64,000 bases of DNA from Candidatus Kapaibacterium sp. GTDB lineage: Bacteria; Bacteroidota; Ignavibacteria; Kapaibacteriales; HRBIN21. The position numbers were made by a program, and so were the translations under genes. Of this stretch, positions 16,979 to 25,052 are shown piece after piece. Every line of letters starts with the position of its first letter. Within the stretch, counting starts at the first letter, position 1. The notes beneath the pieces were generated by a model. It saw nothing but the letters and a program-made list of their open reading frames with translations, had not been told where the DNA came from and did no database searches. The stretch lies in contig CALKEU010000003.1 of NCBI GenBank assembly GCA_938084565.1, positions 50,001 to 114,000 on the forward strand, read 5' to 3'.

Positions 16979-19275
16979 GGCTGTCTCCAACGACGGAGTA
17001 GGACCAACGAGAGGAGCCCCCCGAGAAGGCTGAGCATGCTGATCCATGCCCCCATCTGGAAGGAGGCGGAGCGGTAGCGGAGCTCGACCACATGGGTGCC
17101 GGCAGGGATAGGGAGAGCCCTCAGACTGTGGTATGCTCGGAGCACGGGGATATCGGTGCCGTTGAGGGAGGCCTTCCAGGCTGGGTACCAGATTTCGCTA
17201 AGGCAGAGCAGACCCGGGGCAGCGGTGTAGACTCTCCACACCTGGCGGTTGTGCTCGTAGAGAAGGCACTCAAGCGTGTGGGGTACGGCTTCGGGTGCAA
17301 CCCCTGCCAGAGGAAGCGGAGGGGGATGCTCGAGGAGGGCTTCACTGCGGGGGACAATGTCTCCGCGACGGAGCACGGCTTCGGTGCTGTCGCTCGGGAC
17401 GACCCGGGCCCGGTAGACCATCCACGCTCGGGGAAAAGCTGTAGGGCGTTCCTGGAAAAAGGGAGCCCCGCCGAGAGTGTCCCAGGCGATGCGGTAGCGG
17501 ATATTGAGGAGGTCGAAGGTCTCCTCCGCCGTCGGCATGGGTGGGTTGCGCCGCTGCAGGCGGAGCTGGTTGTAGCCTTCGTAGAGCATGAGGCTATCGA
17601 GCAGCCCCTGGTTGCGGAGCATAGCCATGCCGAACTCCGCCCGCATAGAGACCCGGAACAGCTCTGCCGGGGGTCGTGCCTGCAGCTGCCGCTTCACTTC
17701 TGGGTTGAGCTGGTAGATACGTTCGGGAGGCACCGGTGATTGAACGAAGCGAGCGTGGGCTCGGATCAGATCCGCCATGAGCACTACTGCACAGACGCTC
17801 GCTGCGGCCACGGGGGGTAACCACCCCCGCCAGAGAGCGAACATGACCGCTGCGCTCAGCACACAGAGCCAGAACGCAAGCGTCCCTTCACTGCGAATGT
17901 GCTCGACAAAGGCTGCGGGAGTCTGCAGGAGAGTGGGAAGAACCCCTGTGCTAACCAGCAAGGCCAGAGCCGCTACTGGGAGAACAGCCCAACTGAGCTG
18001 GATGAGAAGCCGTCCCTGGCGCGTCTGCTGCCAGAGGATGTCAAATCCCCATGCGGCAAAGAGGCACAAGGCTAGGACGCAGATGAAGAGGATACGGGGA
18101 GGCACCCGGAACAGCGAGAAGCCGGGCAGCTGGTACAGTAAGGGGAAGAGGAAGCCGTACTTGCCCAGCGCAAAGAGGAGAGCAAATAGTGCCGCCCCGA
18201 GCCAGAACAGCCCAGCCGGTGTCCGCCACCGGTGGAATATGCCAATGAGTGCGAGCACAAGGGGGAGGATGCCAACATAGAAGGCCGTTTCCCAGTAGTG
18301 GTAATACGGTGCCCCGGGCAAATACAGGGGAACGTGTCGCTGTGCGGTGGGCTCTGTACTTCCGAAGAGCTTCGGCACTACAAGCGTCAGGATTTGCTCC
18401 GGATGCAGGGAGACCTCTGCTGCCCACTCTATGTCGTGGCCAGCTGAGCGTTCAGAGAGTGAGGCCAACTCCTGCGTCGGCAGGTACTGGACGGCAAAGA
18501 GCCCAGCGGCAATCACTAGCGGCAGCCCGGCGCGGAGGACATCGGCCGGCTGAAAGCGCTTCTGCCGAAACCAGCCGAGCCCGACAAGCCACGTGGCAAA
18601 GCCGAGGAGAAGGAGGCAAATGTACAGGATCGTCTGCGGATGCCCCGCATGGAAGCTCATTCCCAGGAGGAGGCCAGCTCCTACAGCTCTGTCCCACCGT
18701 GCCTCCTCAAGTGCACGCTTCAGGAGCCAGAGAACCCACGGGAGCCATGCCAGGTGGTAGACAATCATGGGGTGGATAGCATGGTGCGTGAGAATACCCG
18801 AGAAGCCGTAGCTAATGGCGGCAACGGTTGCAGCCAGCGAGCTTGCGCCGAAGGAGCGGCTCAACTGGAACATCCCCCATTGAGCGACGGCAAAGTGAGC
18901 AATGACGAGCGTCTGCACTGCCCAGAAGGGAAGATGCCCGAGCAACAGATGGAGAAGGCCCAGGAGACTATGCGGGAGGTAGAAGAAGCCCACCTGTGGA
19001 TCGGCCAGGAAGGGCATTCCGCAGAAGGTGTAGGGATTCCAGAAGGGAATGACCCCTCGCGACCAGTGCCGTGCAGCGAAAACCTGGTTCGGGTAGAACT
19101 GTTCCACGAAGTCTTCCCAGAAAAAGCGGCTCCCGGTTAGGTTCGGCCAGAAGAAGGCCGCCGTTGTGATAGCAAAGACAATCGGGGGGAGCCACAGGGG
19201 AAGCTCTCGTGGCGAGCTCGGCTGCACAGCGGCCGCCTTTCGCCGGGGGGCAGTAGAGGGACGACGTTTTTCCAT
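16975..19275 (-). CDS. YfhO-family polytopic membrane protein
   Basis: 766 residues: a short Lys/Arg-rich cytoplasmic leader, about a dozen membrane helices in the first 520 residues, an extracytoplasmic domain (about 525-735) and a last C-terminal helix. The early phrase FWPNLTGSRFFWEDFVEQFYPN and GMPFLADPQVGFFYLP are typical of YfhO/GT-C-like proteins. In Gram-positives YfhO glycosylates lipoteichoic acid; in FCB bacteria the family is uncharacterised and presumed to be a lipid-linked-sugar transferase. Head of the operon with the HAD hydrolase, def and pdxH. Confidence 0.82.
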   Translation of the reverse strand: MEKRRPSTAPRRKAAAVQPSSPRELPLWLPPIVFAITTAAFFWPNLTGSRFFWEDFVEQFYPNQVFAARHWSRGVIPFWNPYTFCGMPFLADPQVGFFYLPHSLLGLLHLLLGHLPFWAVQTLVIAHFAVAQWGMFQLSRSFGASSLAATVAAISYGFSGILTHHAIHPMIVYHLAWLPWVLWLLKRALEEARWDRAVGAGLLLGMSFHAGHPQTILYICLLLLGFATWLVGLGWFRQKRFQPADVLRAGLPLVIAAGLFAVQYLPTQELASLSERSAGHDIEWAAEVSLHPEQILTLVVPKLFGSTEPTAQRHVPLYLPGAPYYHYWETAFYVGILPLVLALIGIFHRWRTPAGLFWLGAALFALLFALGKYGFLFPLLYQLPGFSLFRVPPRILFICVLALCLFAAWGFDILWQQTRQGRLLIQLSWAVLPVAALALLVSTGVLPTLLQTPAAFVEHIRSEGTLAFWLCVLSAAVMFALWRGWLPPVAAASVCAVVLMADLIRAHARFVQSPVPPERIYQLNPEVKRQLQARPPAELFRVSMRAEFGMAMLRNQGLLDSLMLYEGYNQLRLQRRNPPMPTAEETFDLLNIRYRIAWDTLGGAPFFQERPTAFPRAWMVYRARVVPSDSTEAVLRRGDIVPRSEALLEHPPPLPLAGVAPEAVPHTLECLLYEHNRQVWRVYTAAPGLLCLSEIWYPAWKASLNGTDIPVLRAYHSLRALPIPAGTHVVELRYRSASFQMGAWISMLSLLGGLLSLVLLRRWRQP

Positions 19276-19312
19276 GGCTGCGGCGGAGGAAACTCAGGGT
19301 ATCCGATAAGCA

Positions 19313-19319
19313 CAAAATA
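19313..19319 (-). promoter_or_regulatory. possible -7 element for the YfhO-HAD-def-pdxH operon
   Basis: Minus strand reads TATTTTG followed by TGC, one base shorter than TANNTTTG. It would start transcription about 31 bp upstream of the YfhO ATG. The rest of 19276-19353 shows nothing else. Confidence 0.3.
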
Positions 19320-19353
19320 CGGAGCTTTTCTGCAGCTTTGCCACAGATGAGGC

Positions 19354-20319
19354 TCACTCTGGGGGAGCTAGTTCCAGGAGGCGCTCCATGGGTGAGCGTC
19401 CTCGCTGGAGGATTTCCTCGGGGAGTTGGACCTCTGGTGCTCCCCGCTGGAGGCAGCTGTAGAGCTTCGGGAGAGTGTTCAACCGCATGTAGGGGCAGTG
19501 TGTGCAGTGGCACGCATGCTCGGCGGGCAGCAGCAAGAGCTCAGCGTCCTCCGGGAGAGCGCGCCGCATGTAGGGGGCCAGCCCATGGTCGGTAGAGGCA
19601 ATGAGGCGTCGAGGGCGGTGGTATGCCACGAAATCGAGAATCTGCCGACTCGAGCCGATGAAGTCAGCATGCTGGCGAATGGCCGCAGGACACTGGGGAC
19701 TTCCGACGACGAGGGCATCTGGATACGCTTGTCTCCACCTCTGGAGCACTTCGAGGGAGAAGCTCGTGTGCACGGTACAGTGCCCGAACCAGCAGATGAT
19801 TCGGCGCCCGGTGCGTTCGCGCAAGAAAGAGCCAAGCTCGTGATCGGGGGCGAACAAGAGTGTCGTATCGGCGGGCAGTTGCCGCACGATGTGCTCAGCT
19901 GTTCCAGTTGTCACGACGATATCGCTGAGCGCTTTGACAGCGGGCTCGGTCTGGATATGGACGAGGGCAAGGGCATCGGGATAGGCCTCGCGCAGCCGTG
20001 CAAAGAGCTCCGGTGGACAGCTTTCAGCTAGTGAACAGCTTGCCAAGCGGTCGGGAATGAGCACCTGCTTGTCAGGGCAGAGGAGTTTGATGGATTCAGC
20101 AACGTGGAGTGTTGCCGCCACCACCAGCCTGCGATGCGGTAGCTGCCGGGCAGCTCGCAGAAGCTGCAGTGTATCCCCTAAGACGTCAGCCACTGCTTCA
20201 ATGCCCGTGCTGTGATACCAGTGGACGAGCAGAGCACTGCCAGAGCGCTCCTTGAGCTCCTGCACCGCCACGGCCCAGTCAGACGGTGTCCATGCTGCTG
20301 TCGGCTCAGCGGAGGGCAT
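19354..20319 (-). CDS. NadA-like [4Fe-4S] protein with altered active site
   Basis: 321 residues aligning along the whole quinolinate synthase fold. The three cluster cysteines are kept: C95 (ASCSLAES), C181 (GHCTVH) and C275 (CPYMRLNTL), as are H33 and Y35 of the HNYQ-equivalent (HWYH), GDTLQL, KALSDI and FAPDHELG. Several catalytic or substrate positions differ: the usual YxNTSA is HIQTEP (H121, Q123), and the highly conserved HPEC is SPQC (S207, Q209). Quinolinate synthase condenses iminoaspartate with DHAP; this version may be a divergent NadA or a paralogue with another substrate. No nadB or nadC is adjacent; it abuts the cobalamin adenosyltransferase with no gap. Confidence 0.75.
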   Translation of the reverse strand: MPSAEPTAAWTPSDWAVAVQELKERSGSALLVHWYHSTGIEAVADVLGDTLQLLRAARQLPHRRLVVAATLHVAESIKLLCPDKQVLIPDRLASCSLAESCPPELFARLREAYPDALALVHIQTEPAVKALSDIVVTTGTAEHIVRQLPADTTLLFAPDHELGSFLRERTGRRIICWFGHCTVHTSFSLEVLQRWRQAYPDALVVGSPQCPAAIRQHADFIGSSRQILDFVAYHRPRRLIASTDHGLAPYMRRALPEDAELLLLPAEHACHCTHCPYMRLNTLPKLYSCLQRGAPEVQLPEEILQRGRSPMERLLELAPPE

Positions 20320-20880
20320 TTACGGTGCCGCTGGTGTCCAGAGAGTATCGGCTTTGCCAGCCCGGTAATTGACGAGGCGAGCAGCAATGAAGAGGTAGTC
20401 CGACAGCCGATTCAGGAAAGGGAGCAGGGCCGCATTGAGCCGTTCGCGCTCTGCTGCAGCCACGACAGCTCGTTCAGCCCGCCGGCAGACCGTCCGAGCC
20501 AGGTGGAGGTGGGCTGCAGCTGGCTCCCCTCCTGGGAGGATGAAGTTCCGCAGAGGCGGCAGCTCCGCCTCATAAGCATCGATACGCTCTTCGAGCCATC
20601 GGACATGCTCTTCCGTAATGCAGGGAATGGAAGCTCGTGTGCGAGCCTCAAGAGGCGTAGCCAGATCAGCCCCCACGATGAAGAGCCACGAACTGAGGGT
20701 GCGTAGATCGGCTTGGACCTCTGGAGGCAGGGGATAGAGTAGCACAATGCCGAGCACGGCATTGAGCTCATCGACAGTGCCGTACGCTTCCAAGAGCGGA
20801 TGGGATTTCAAGAGGCGCCCTCCCCCGAAGAGCCCGGTTGTGCCATCATCCCCTGTGCGGGTATAGATGCGTGAACTCAT
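20320..20880 (-). CDS. PduO-type ATP:cob(I)alamin adenosyltransferase
   Basis: 186 residues of the PduO/MMAB family. The N-terminal signature YTRTGDDGTTGLFGG (ATP-binding loop) and the C-terminal LNRLSDYLFIAARLVN helix are diagnostic. It makes adenosylcobalamin from cob(I)alamin, often handing it directly to a mutase such as methylmalonyl-CoA mutase; none is in this window. It overlaps the upstream hydrolase gene by 4 bp and is followed without a gap by the NadA-like gene. Confidence 0.93.
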   Translation of the reverse strand: MSSRIYTRTGDDGTTGLFGGGRLLKSHPLLEAYGTVDELNAVLGIVLLYPLPPEVQADLRTLSSWLFIVGADLATPLEARTRASIPCITEEHVRWLEERIDAYEAELPPLRNFILPGGEPAAAHLHLARTVCRRAERAVVAAAERERLNAALLPFLNRLSDYLFIAARLVNYRAGKADTLWTPAAP

Positions 20881-21548
20881 TGAGTGTACTCGAAGGACTG
20901 GCCCGGCTCGAGGATAACTACACGTGCCCGATCCCCAACCAGGCGAGCAAACTCCTGGGGATCCTGCTCAATGGGCGGGAAGGTCCCGTAGTGCATGGGG
21001 ATGACCACTTTCGGGCGGAGTAGCTCAACGGCTCGGGCTGCATCGGCTGGATCCATCGTGAAGTACCCTCCGATATGGAGCAGTGCCACGTCTAGGGGGA
21101 ATTTCTCCCCGATGAGGCGCATGTCGGAGAACAGGCAAGTGTCCCCCGCATGGTAAATGTGCAGTCCATTGAGGTGCACGACAAACCCCACCACCGGGAC
21201 AGCATGGAAGGCCAACGTGAAGCTGATCTGCACTCCCTTCACTACGGGGACGGTTCCCCCAACGTTGCCGCCAACCACAGCAACACCACGGGCTTGCGCT
21301 TTCTGGGCTAGGTCGAAAAAGCTCACAAACGTGGCCCCCGTACGCCGGCAAATCTCAATGGCGTCATCGAAGCCATGGTCTCCGTGCTCGTGTGAGACGC
21401 AGACGATATCGGCGCGCTCGATGTCGGCGGGACTGCGCAGAGGACTGCGGGGATTGCCTGTAATGAAGGGATCCAGCAGGACAACTGCATTGGCACTCTC
21501 GAGTCGGAAAGCAGCATGTCCGAGCCACGTGATACGCACTGAGGCCAT
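20877..21548 (-). CDS. metallo-beta-lactamase-fold hydrolase (UPF0173/UlaG-like)
   Basis: 223 residues. The signature HEHGDH (H53, H55, D57, H58) follows ITWLGHAAFRLE, and later metal ligands are in HAGDTCLFSDM and VIPMHYGTFP. This matches the UPF0173 metal-dependent hydrolases; substrate unknown. The ATG at 21548 gives the canonical start MASVRITWLGHA; the upstream in-frame extension overlaps the promoter region and is not used. First gene of a three-gene operon with the adenosyltransferase and NadA-like genes. Confidence 0.9.
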   Translation of the reverse strand: MASVRITWLGHAAFRLESANAVVLLDPFITGNPRSPLRSPADIERADIVCVSHEHGDHGFDDAIEICRRTGATFVSFFDLAQKAQARGVAVVGGNVGGTVPVVKGVQISFTLAFHAVPVVGFVVHLNGLHIYHAGDTCLFSDMRLIGEKFPLDVALLHIGGYFTMDPADAARAVELLRPKVVIPMHYGTFPPIEQDPQEFARLVGDRARVVILEPGQSFEYTQ

Positions 21549-21588
21549 CGCACGCTCGCACAATGGGGGCACATGACTGCAGCACTCA

Positions 21589-21596
21589 CAAAAATA
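21589..21596 (-). promoter_or_regulatory. -7 promoter element for the hydrolase-adenosyltransferase-NadA-like operon
   Basis: Minus strand reads TATTTTTG, an exact TANNTTTG match, about 40 bp upstream of the ATG at 21548. It lies in the 83-bp gap after the PlsY-like gene, so the three-gene set can be transcribed separately. Confidence 0.45.
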
Positions 21597-21631
21597 GGGA
21601 CTCCCGCCTGGCTGGTGTGCAGCTGTAAGAG

Positions 21632-22264
21632 CTACTGCCGAGCGCCATTGCGGAACAGCTCCCGGATCGGGTGCAGATGCCGCAGGAAGATAGGGACGGC
21701 GAGGGTGAGCACGAAGAGAGTATGCTCCACCATTGTGGGGACGGCCAGTTGCAGCAATAGCCGTACCAAGGGCTCGGGGGCGGTAGCGATGAGGATGGGG
21801 GTGCCAATTGTGGCAGTCATGTTCCCCACATAGATGTTGCGTCGGATAGCCGCATAGCCCGTTAGCCACAGCAAGCACCACAGCAGGAGCGGCAGCCAGC
21901 TGACAGCCAGAAGCACGCCGGCTGCCGGTGCTAAGCCACGGCCACCTGCCCACTGGAGAAAGACATTATAGGTGTGCCCGACAACCACCATAGTGCCGCC
22001 CGCAGCCACCGCCGTAAAACCTGCCCCAGGCAGTGCCTGGATCAGCTGGATGGCGATGTAGCCTTTGAGCATGTCGAGGGCTGCAACGCTGACCCCCACC
22101 CAGAGCTTTCCCGTGACCTCGTATGCATTGGCAGCACCCACACTTCCCGTGCCGCAGAAGCGGATGTCGCAACCTGTGGTCCACCGTACGAGCCAGTAGG
22201 CGCTCGGTAGGCACCCCAGGAGATAGCCAATTACGAGAGCGCCGATGAGGCCGAGGAGCTCCAT
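21632..22264 (-). CDS. PlsY-family acyl-phosphate:glycerol-3-phosphate acyltransferase, divergent
   Basis: 210-residue integral membrane protein. Motif 1 is recognisable (DIRFCGTGSVGAANAYEVTGK, residues 33-53, compare GSGNxGATNxxR in PlsY), as are LDMLKGY and VGHTYNVFLQW. Motif 2, usually GGKGVAT, reads GGRGLAP (107-113), and motif 3, usually RYxSxxS, reads RRNIYVGNM. PlsY makes lysophosphatidic acid in phospholipid synthesis. With these changes it may be a divergent paralogue. It overlaps the upstream permease gene by 34 bp and ends the six-gene operon. Confidence 0.75.
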   Translation of the reverse strand: MELLGLIGALVIGYLLGCLPSAYWLVRWTTGCDIRFCGTGSVGAANAYEVTGKLWVGVSVAALDMLKGYIAIQLIQALPGAGFTAVAAGGTMVVVGHTYNVFLQWAGGRGLAPAAGVLLAVSWLPLLLWCLLWLTGYAAIRRNIYVGNMTATIGTPILIATAPEPLVRLLLQLAVPTMVEHTLFVLTLAVPIFLRHLHPIRELFRNGARQ

Positions 22265-23136
22265 TGCTGATGACGCCGTAGGAGACGGAGTTGAACGGCA
22301 GCAAGGAGGCCAATCAGAGCGAAGACGCCATATGCCAGTGCTGCAGCGTAGCCCATACGGTCCACGTGCTCGAAGGCATTCACAAAGACCAAGTACACCA
22401 GTGTCGTGGTTGCCCCCAATGGGCCGCCACGGGTCATGATGTAGACCTCTACGAAGACCTGTACAGCCTTGATCGTATTGAGGACGAGCGCAAACGCAAG
22501 CATGGGGCGGAGTAGGGGCAGCGTTACCCACCGCAGACGCTGCCAGAACGTGGCGCCGGCCAGGAGGGCAACTTCGTCGTACTCGCGCGGAATAGCCTGG
22601 AGCCCAGCCAGGAGCAGAAGTGTGTAATAGCCCACCGACGCCCAAATGTCCATGAGCATAATTGCCGGCAGTGCGGTGCTCGGCTCCTGGAGCCAGCCCC
22701 GCTCCGGATACGGAAGCCCAAGGGAAGAGAGCACAGCATTGAGATAGCCTTGGCGTGCGTAGAGGTTGGTGAAGATCAGGGCAAGTACCACAAGCGAGGT
22801 TACCGAGGGCAGGAGCAGAGTGCTCTGCCACAGCCCACGCCAGAGCACCAGGTGGCTGTCTAACAAGAGTGCCAGTATGAGTGCAAGGCCGATGGTAATC
22901 GGGACAGTGCCGAGTGTGAAGAGAGCTGTATTGCGGAGCGCTCTCCAGAAGAGATCGTCGCGGAGCAGCGCCACATAGTTGCCAAGCCCGACGAATTCTC
23001 GAGCACCAAGCAGGGCATGGTAATCCAGCAGGCTCATGCCGAAAGCATACAGCAGGGGATAAAGCCAGAAGACGGCGAATGTGATGCCCCAGGGGAGAAG
23101 GCAGACGAGGGCGAAGAGACGTTCCCTAGAGCTCAT
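22231..23136 (-). CDS. carbohydrate ABC transporter permease (MalF/UgpA type)
   Basis: 301 residues with about six membrane helices. The N-terminal LLPWGITFAVFWLYPLLYAF is the usual first helix, and the cytoplasmic EAA loop that contacts the ATPase is EYDEVALLAGATFWQRLRWVTLPLL. This is one half of a sugar-type importer channel. The second permease, binding protein and ATPase are not nearby. The Met at 23136 starts at MSSRERLF and overlaps the maf stop by 11 bp; longer starts run into maf. Confidence 0.88.
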   Translation of the reverse strand: MSSRERLFALVCLLPWGITFAVFWLYPLLYAFGMSLLDYHALLGAREFVGLGNYVALLRDDLFWRALRNTALFTLGTVPITIGLALILALLLDSHLVLWRGLWQSTLLLPSVTSLVVLALIFTNLYARQGYLNAVLSSLGLPYPERGWLQEPSTALPAIMLMDIWASVGYYTLLLLAGLQAIPREYDEVALLAGATFWQRLRWVTLPLLRPMLAFALVLNTIKAVQVFVEVYIMTRGGPLGATTTLVYLVFVNAFEHVDRMGYAAALAYGVFALIGLLAAVQLRLLRRHQQWSSSASSALS

Positions 23137-23731
23137 GGCAGACCTGCTCAAGCAGCTGGTAGACAAGCTGCAGCGGGAGTCCCACGACATTGTAGTAGCA
23201 GCCGCGAATGCTCTCGACGAACACGGCTCCGAAGGGGTCTTGGATGCCGTATGCTCCGGCTTTATCCAGAGGAAGGCCGGTGGCGACGTAGGCGGCAATC
23301 TCCTCCGGCTTTAGTGGGCGGAAGGTGACTTCCGTGCGGGCGTAGGCAGTGAGGAGGCGTTGTTCCGGGAGGCTGAGTAGTGCAACACCGGTATAGACCT
23401 CATGCGTTCGGCCGCTGAGGCGCCAGAGCATGGCCGAGGCCTCCTCGGCTGTGCGAGGTTTGTTGAGAACAGCGCTCTCGAGGACTACCGTGGTATCGGC
23501 TGCCAAGATCACGCATGGGCGTGTAAGGTGCTGGGCCACAGCATGTGCCTTCTGGCAGGCCAAGTGGAGAACGTACTCATGTGGCGGTCGGCCGTCGGTG
23601 TCGGGCTCCTCACGTGGTGGAGGGAAGATCTGAAAGCGCAGACCTAGCAGCCGGAGGAGCTCGGCACGCCGCGGCGACCGCGAGGCTAGGATGAGTGGAC
23701 GCGCCAGCTGTAACAGTGCCGCCAGGCTCAT
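23126..23731 (-). CDS. Maf-like nucleoside triphosphate pyrophosphatase
   Basis: 201 residues. SRSPRRAELL at the N-terminus, AADTTVVLESAVLNKP and the C-terminal IQDPFGAVFVESIRGCYYNVVGLP are diagnostic of Maf. Family members hydrolyse dTTP/UTP or modified nucleotides to remove them from the pool. The Met at 23731 is chosen because it overlaps the preceding stop by 4 bp and starts 12 residues inside the longest frame. Confidence 0.92.
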   Translation of the reverse strand: MSLAALLQLARPLILASRSPRRAELLRLLGLRFQIFPPPREEPDTDGRPPHEYVLHLACQKAHAVAQHLTRPCVILAADTTVVLESAVLNKPRTAEEASAMLWRLSGRTHEVYTGVALLSLPEQRLLTAYARTEVTFRPLKPEEIAAYVATGLPLDKAGAYGIQDPFGAVFVESIRGCYYNVVGLPLQLVYQLLEQVCHEL

Positions 23732-24483
23732 CGCAGATACCACGCCGCTGTTAGAGCTCGAGCCCATGGGTGAGCACTGCCGGAAGGGGGGAAAATATCG
23801 ACCATCTCTCCGCCTACGGCACCGCGATGTCCGAGGCCGAAGAGGAGTCCGATGCTGAAGGCCCCAATGGAGCGTCTGTTTCGGATGTCACCCCAGAGAG
23901 CGTTGTACTCCAAGAGGAGCTGGCCAAATCGCCCCAAGCTGTGCTCGAACCCGAAGCCCCAAGTCGGATGGCGTGCCGGCGGGGGAGGCTCCAGTGGATA
24001 GCTGACCATGGCGTGCCAGGCCAGTTCGCCGAGCCACCAGCGGTAGCTCTTGCTCGCAGCTACGAAGATCCCGGGAGCAGGGACCGTAAAGCGCTTCTCT
24101 TCCAGCTTGTAGCTACCCCAGCCTTGCGTGTGGAGCCCTACAGCAAGGGCCGGAGCAACGGTGCGTTCGTCCACAAAGCGTAAGCGCACAGATATCCCCG
24201 GGAAGGGCTGCCACTCGGGAGAACCTATCCCGAGCACATTGCGTCCGCTGAAAGATAGCCCGAGCATAAGCCGTGGTATAGGAGAGGCAAAGCACTGCGC
24301 AGTGAGCGTGCCGTCCGGAGATAGCGCCGCACGGAGCAGGAGAGAGCCTGGCGATAGAATGCCGGCCGTCGGCATCGTCACAAGCGCAATGGTCTCGACA
24401 GAGGCCCCCTCGCCGACCAGCTCATGTGCCCAACTCGGACCGGTGATGAGGAGCAGCAAGGAGGATATGCGGGCAAGCCTCAT
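23728..24483 (-). CDS. exported protein of unknown function, possible outer-membrane beta-barrel
   Basis: 251 residues with a clear signal peptide (MRLARISSLLLLITGPSWA, cleavage likely after SWA-H). The mature part is rich in short amphipathic beta segments with Gly/aromatic residues (GLSFSGRNVLGIG, LAVGLHTQGWGSY, GFGFEHSLGRFGQLLLEYN, IGAFSIGLLFGLGHRG) and ends in WYLR, features seen in barrels. I do not recognise the family. It overlaps genes on both sides by 4 bp, so it belongs to the XRE-to-PlsY operon. Confidence 0.7.
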   Translation of the reverse strand: MRLARISSLLLLITGPSWAHELVGEGASVETIALVTMPTAGILSPGSLLLRAALSPDGTLTAQCFASPIPRLMLGLSFSGRNVLGIGSPEWQPFPGISVRLRFVDERTVAPALAVGLHTQGWGSYKLEEKRFTVPAPGIFVAASKSYRWWLGELAWHAMVSYPLEPPPPARHPTWGFGFEHSLGRFGQLLLEYNALWGDIRNRRSIGAFSIGLLFGLGHRGAVGGEMVDIFPPSGSAHPWARALTAAWYLR

Positions 24484-25052
24484 CCTTGGTCCACCCCTGT
24501 CGGACCTGCGAGTTGGATGACCGCTACGGGGACGAAAATATCCTCGGGAGGATCTCCGCGGGCGATGACCGTGAGGGCATCCACACGGAAGCAGAGTGGC
24601 TGCCAATGGCGGAGGAGCTTGCGGCGGAGCTGCTCTGCCTGTGTCCGCGGGCCGTAGCATTGCCCAATGCTCAAGTGCGGTGTGAAGCCCGTTGGATACC
24701 GGCTCTGTTCGGTACAGTCGGGGAAGGCTTCCAGGAGGCGCCGGTGTAGCTCCAGGAGAGGTTCTCTCGGTTCCGGGGCAAGCCAGAGGGTGTGGGATGA
24801 GGGGCTGTGGTGGAAGAGGCGAATCTCTCGGAGGCAGAGGGTGAAAGGGCTATAGGAGGCGCAGACAGCCGTAAGGGAGGGCAATACCTGGGGGAGGTAC
24901 TCTTGGGGCCGGAAGGGATAGAGCAGCGTGATATGTGGCATCCAGCGCCGGAACTTGCGGTCGTAGCGACGGCGGAGCGACTGAATGGGCTCCCACACGG
25001 CCGGAGGTGGGATGAGGACGAGAGCGCTCTTGACGGTCTTCTGCGGTAGCAT
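24480..25052 (-). CDS. 2H phosphoesterase / 2'-5' RNA ligase-like protein
   Basis: 190 residues with the two HxT/S motifs of the 2H phosphoesterase fold: H40-I-T42 (MPHITLLYPF) and H126-L-S128 (FTPHLSIGQ). Family members include RNA 2',3'-cyclic phosphodiesterases (ThpR) and nucleotide cyclic phosphodiesterases. Between them lies the expected beta-rich core. It follows the XRE-cupin gene with a TGATG overlap and overlaps the exported protein gene by 4 bp. Confidence 0.82.
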   Translation of the reverse strand: MLPQKTVKSALVLIPPPAVWEPIQSLRRRYDRKFRRWMPHITLLYPFRPQEYLPQVLPSLTAVCASYSPFTLCLREIRLFHHSPSSHTLWLAPEPREPLLELHRRLLEAFPDCTEQSRYPTGFTPHLSIGQCYGPRTQAEQLRRKLLRHWQPLCFRVDALTVIARGDPPEDIFVPVAVIQLAGPTGVDQG

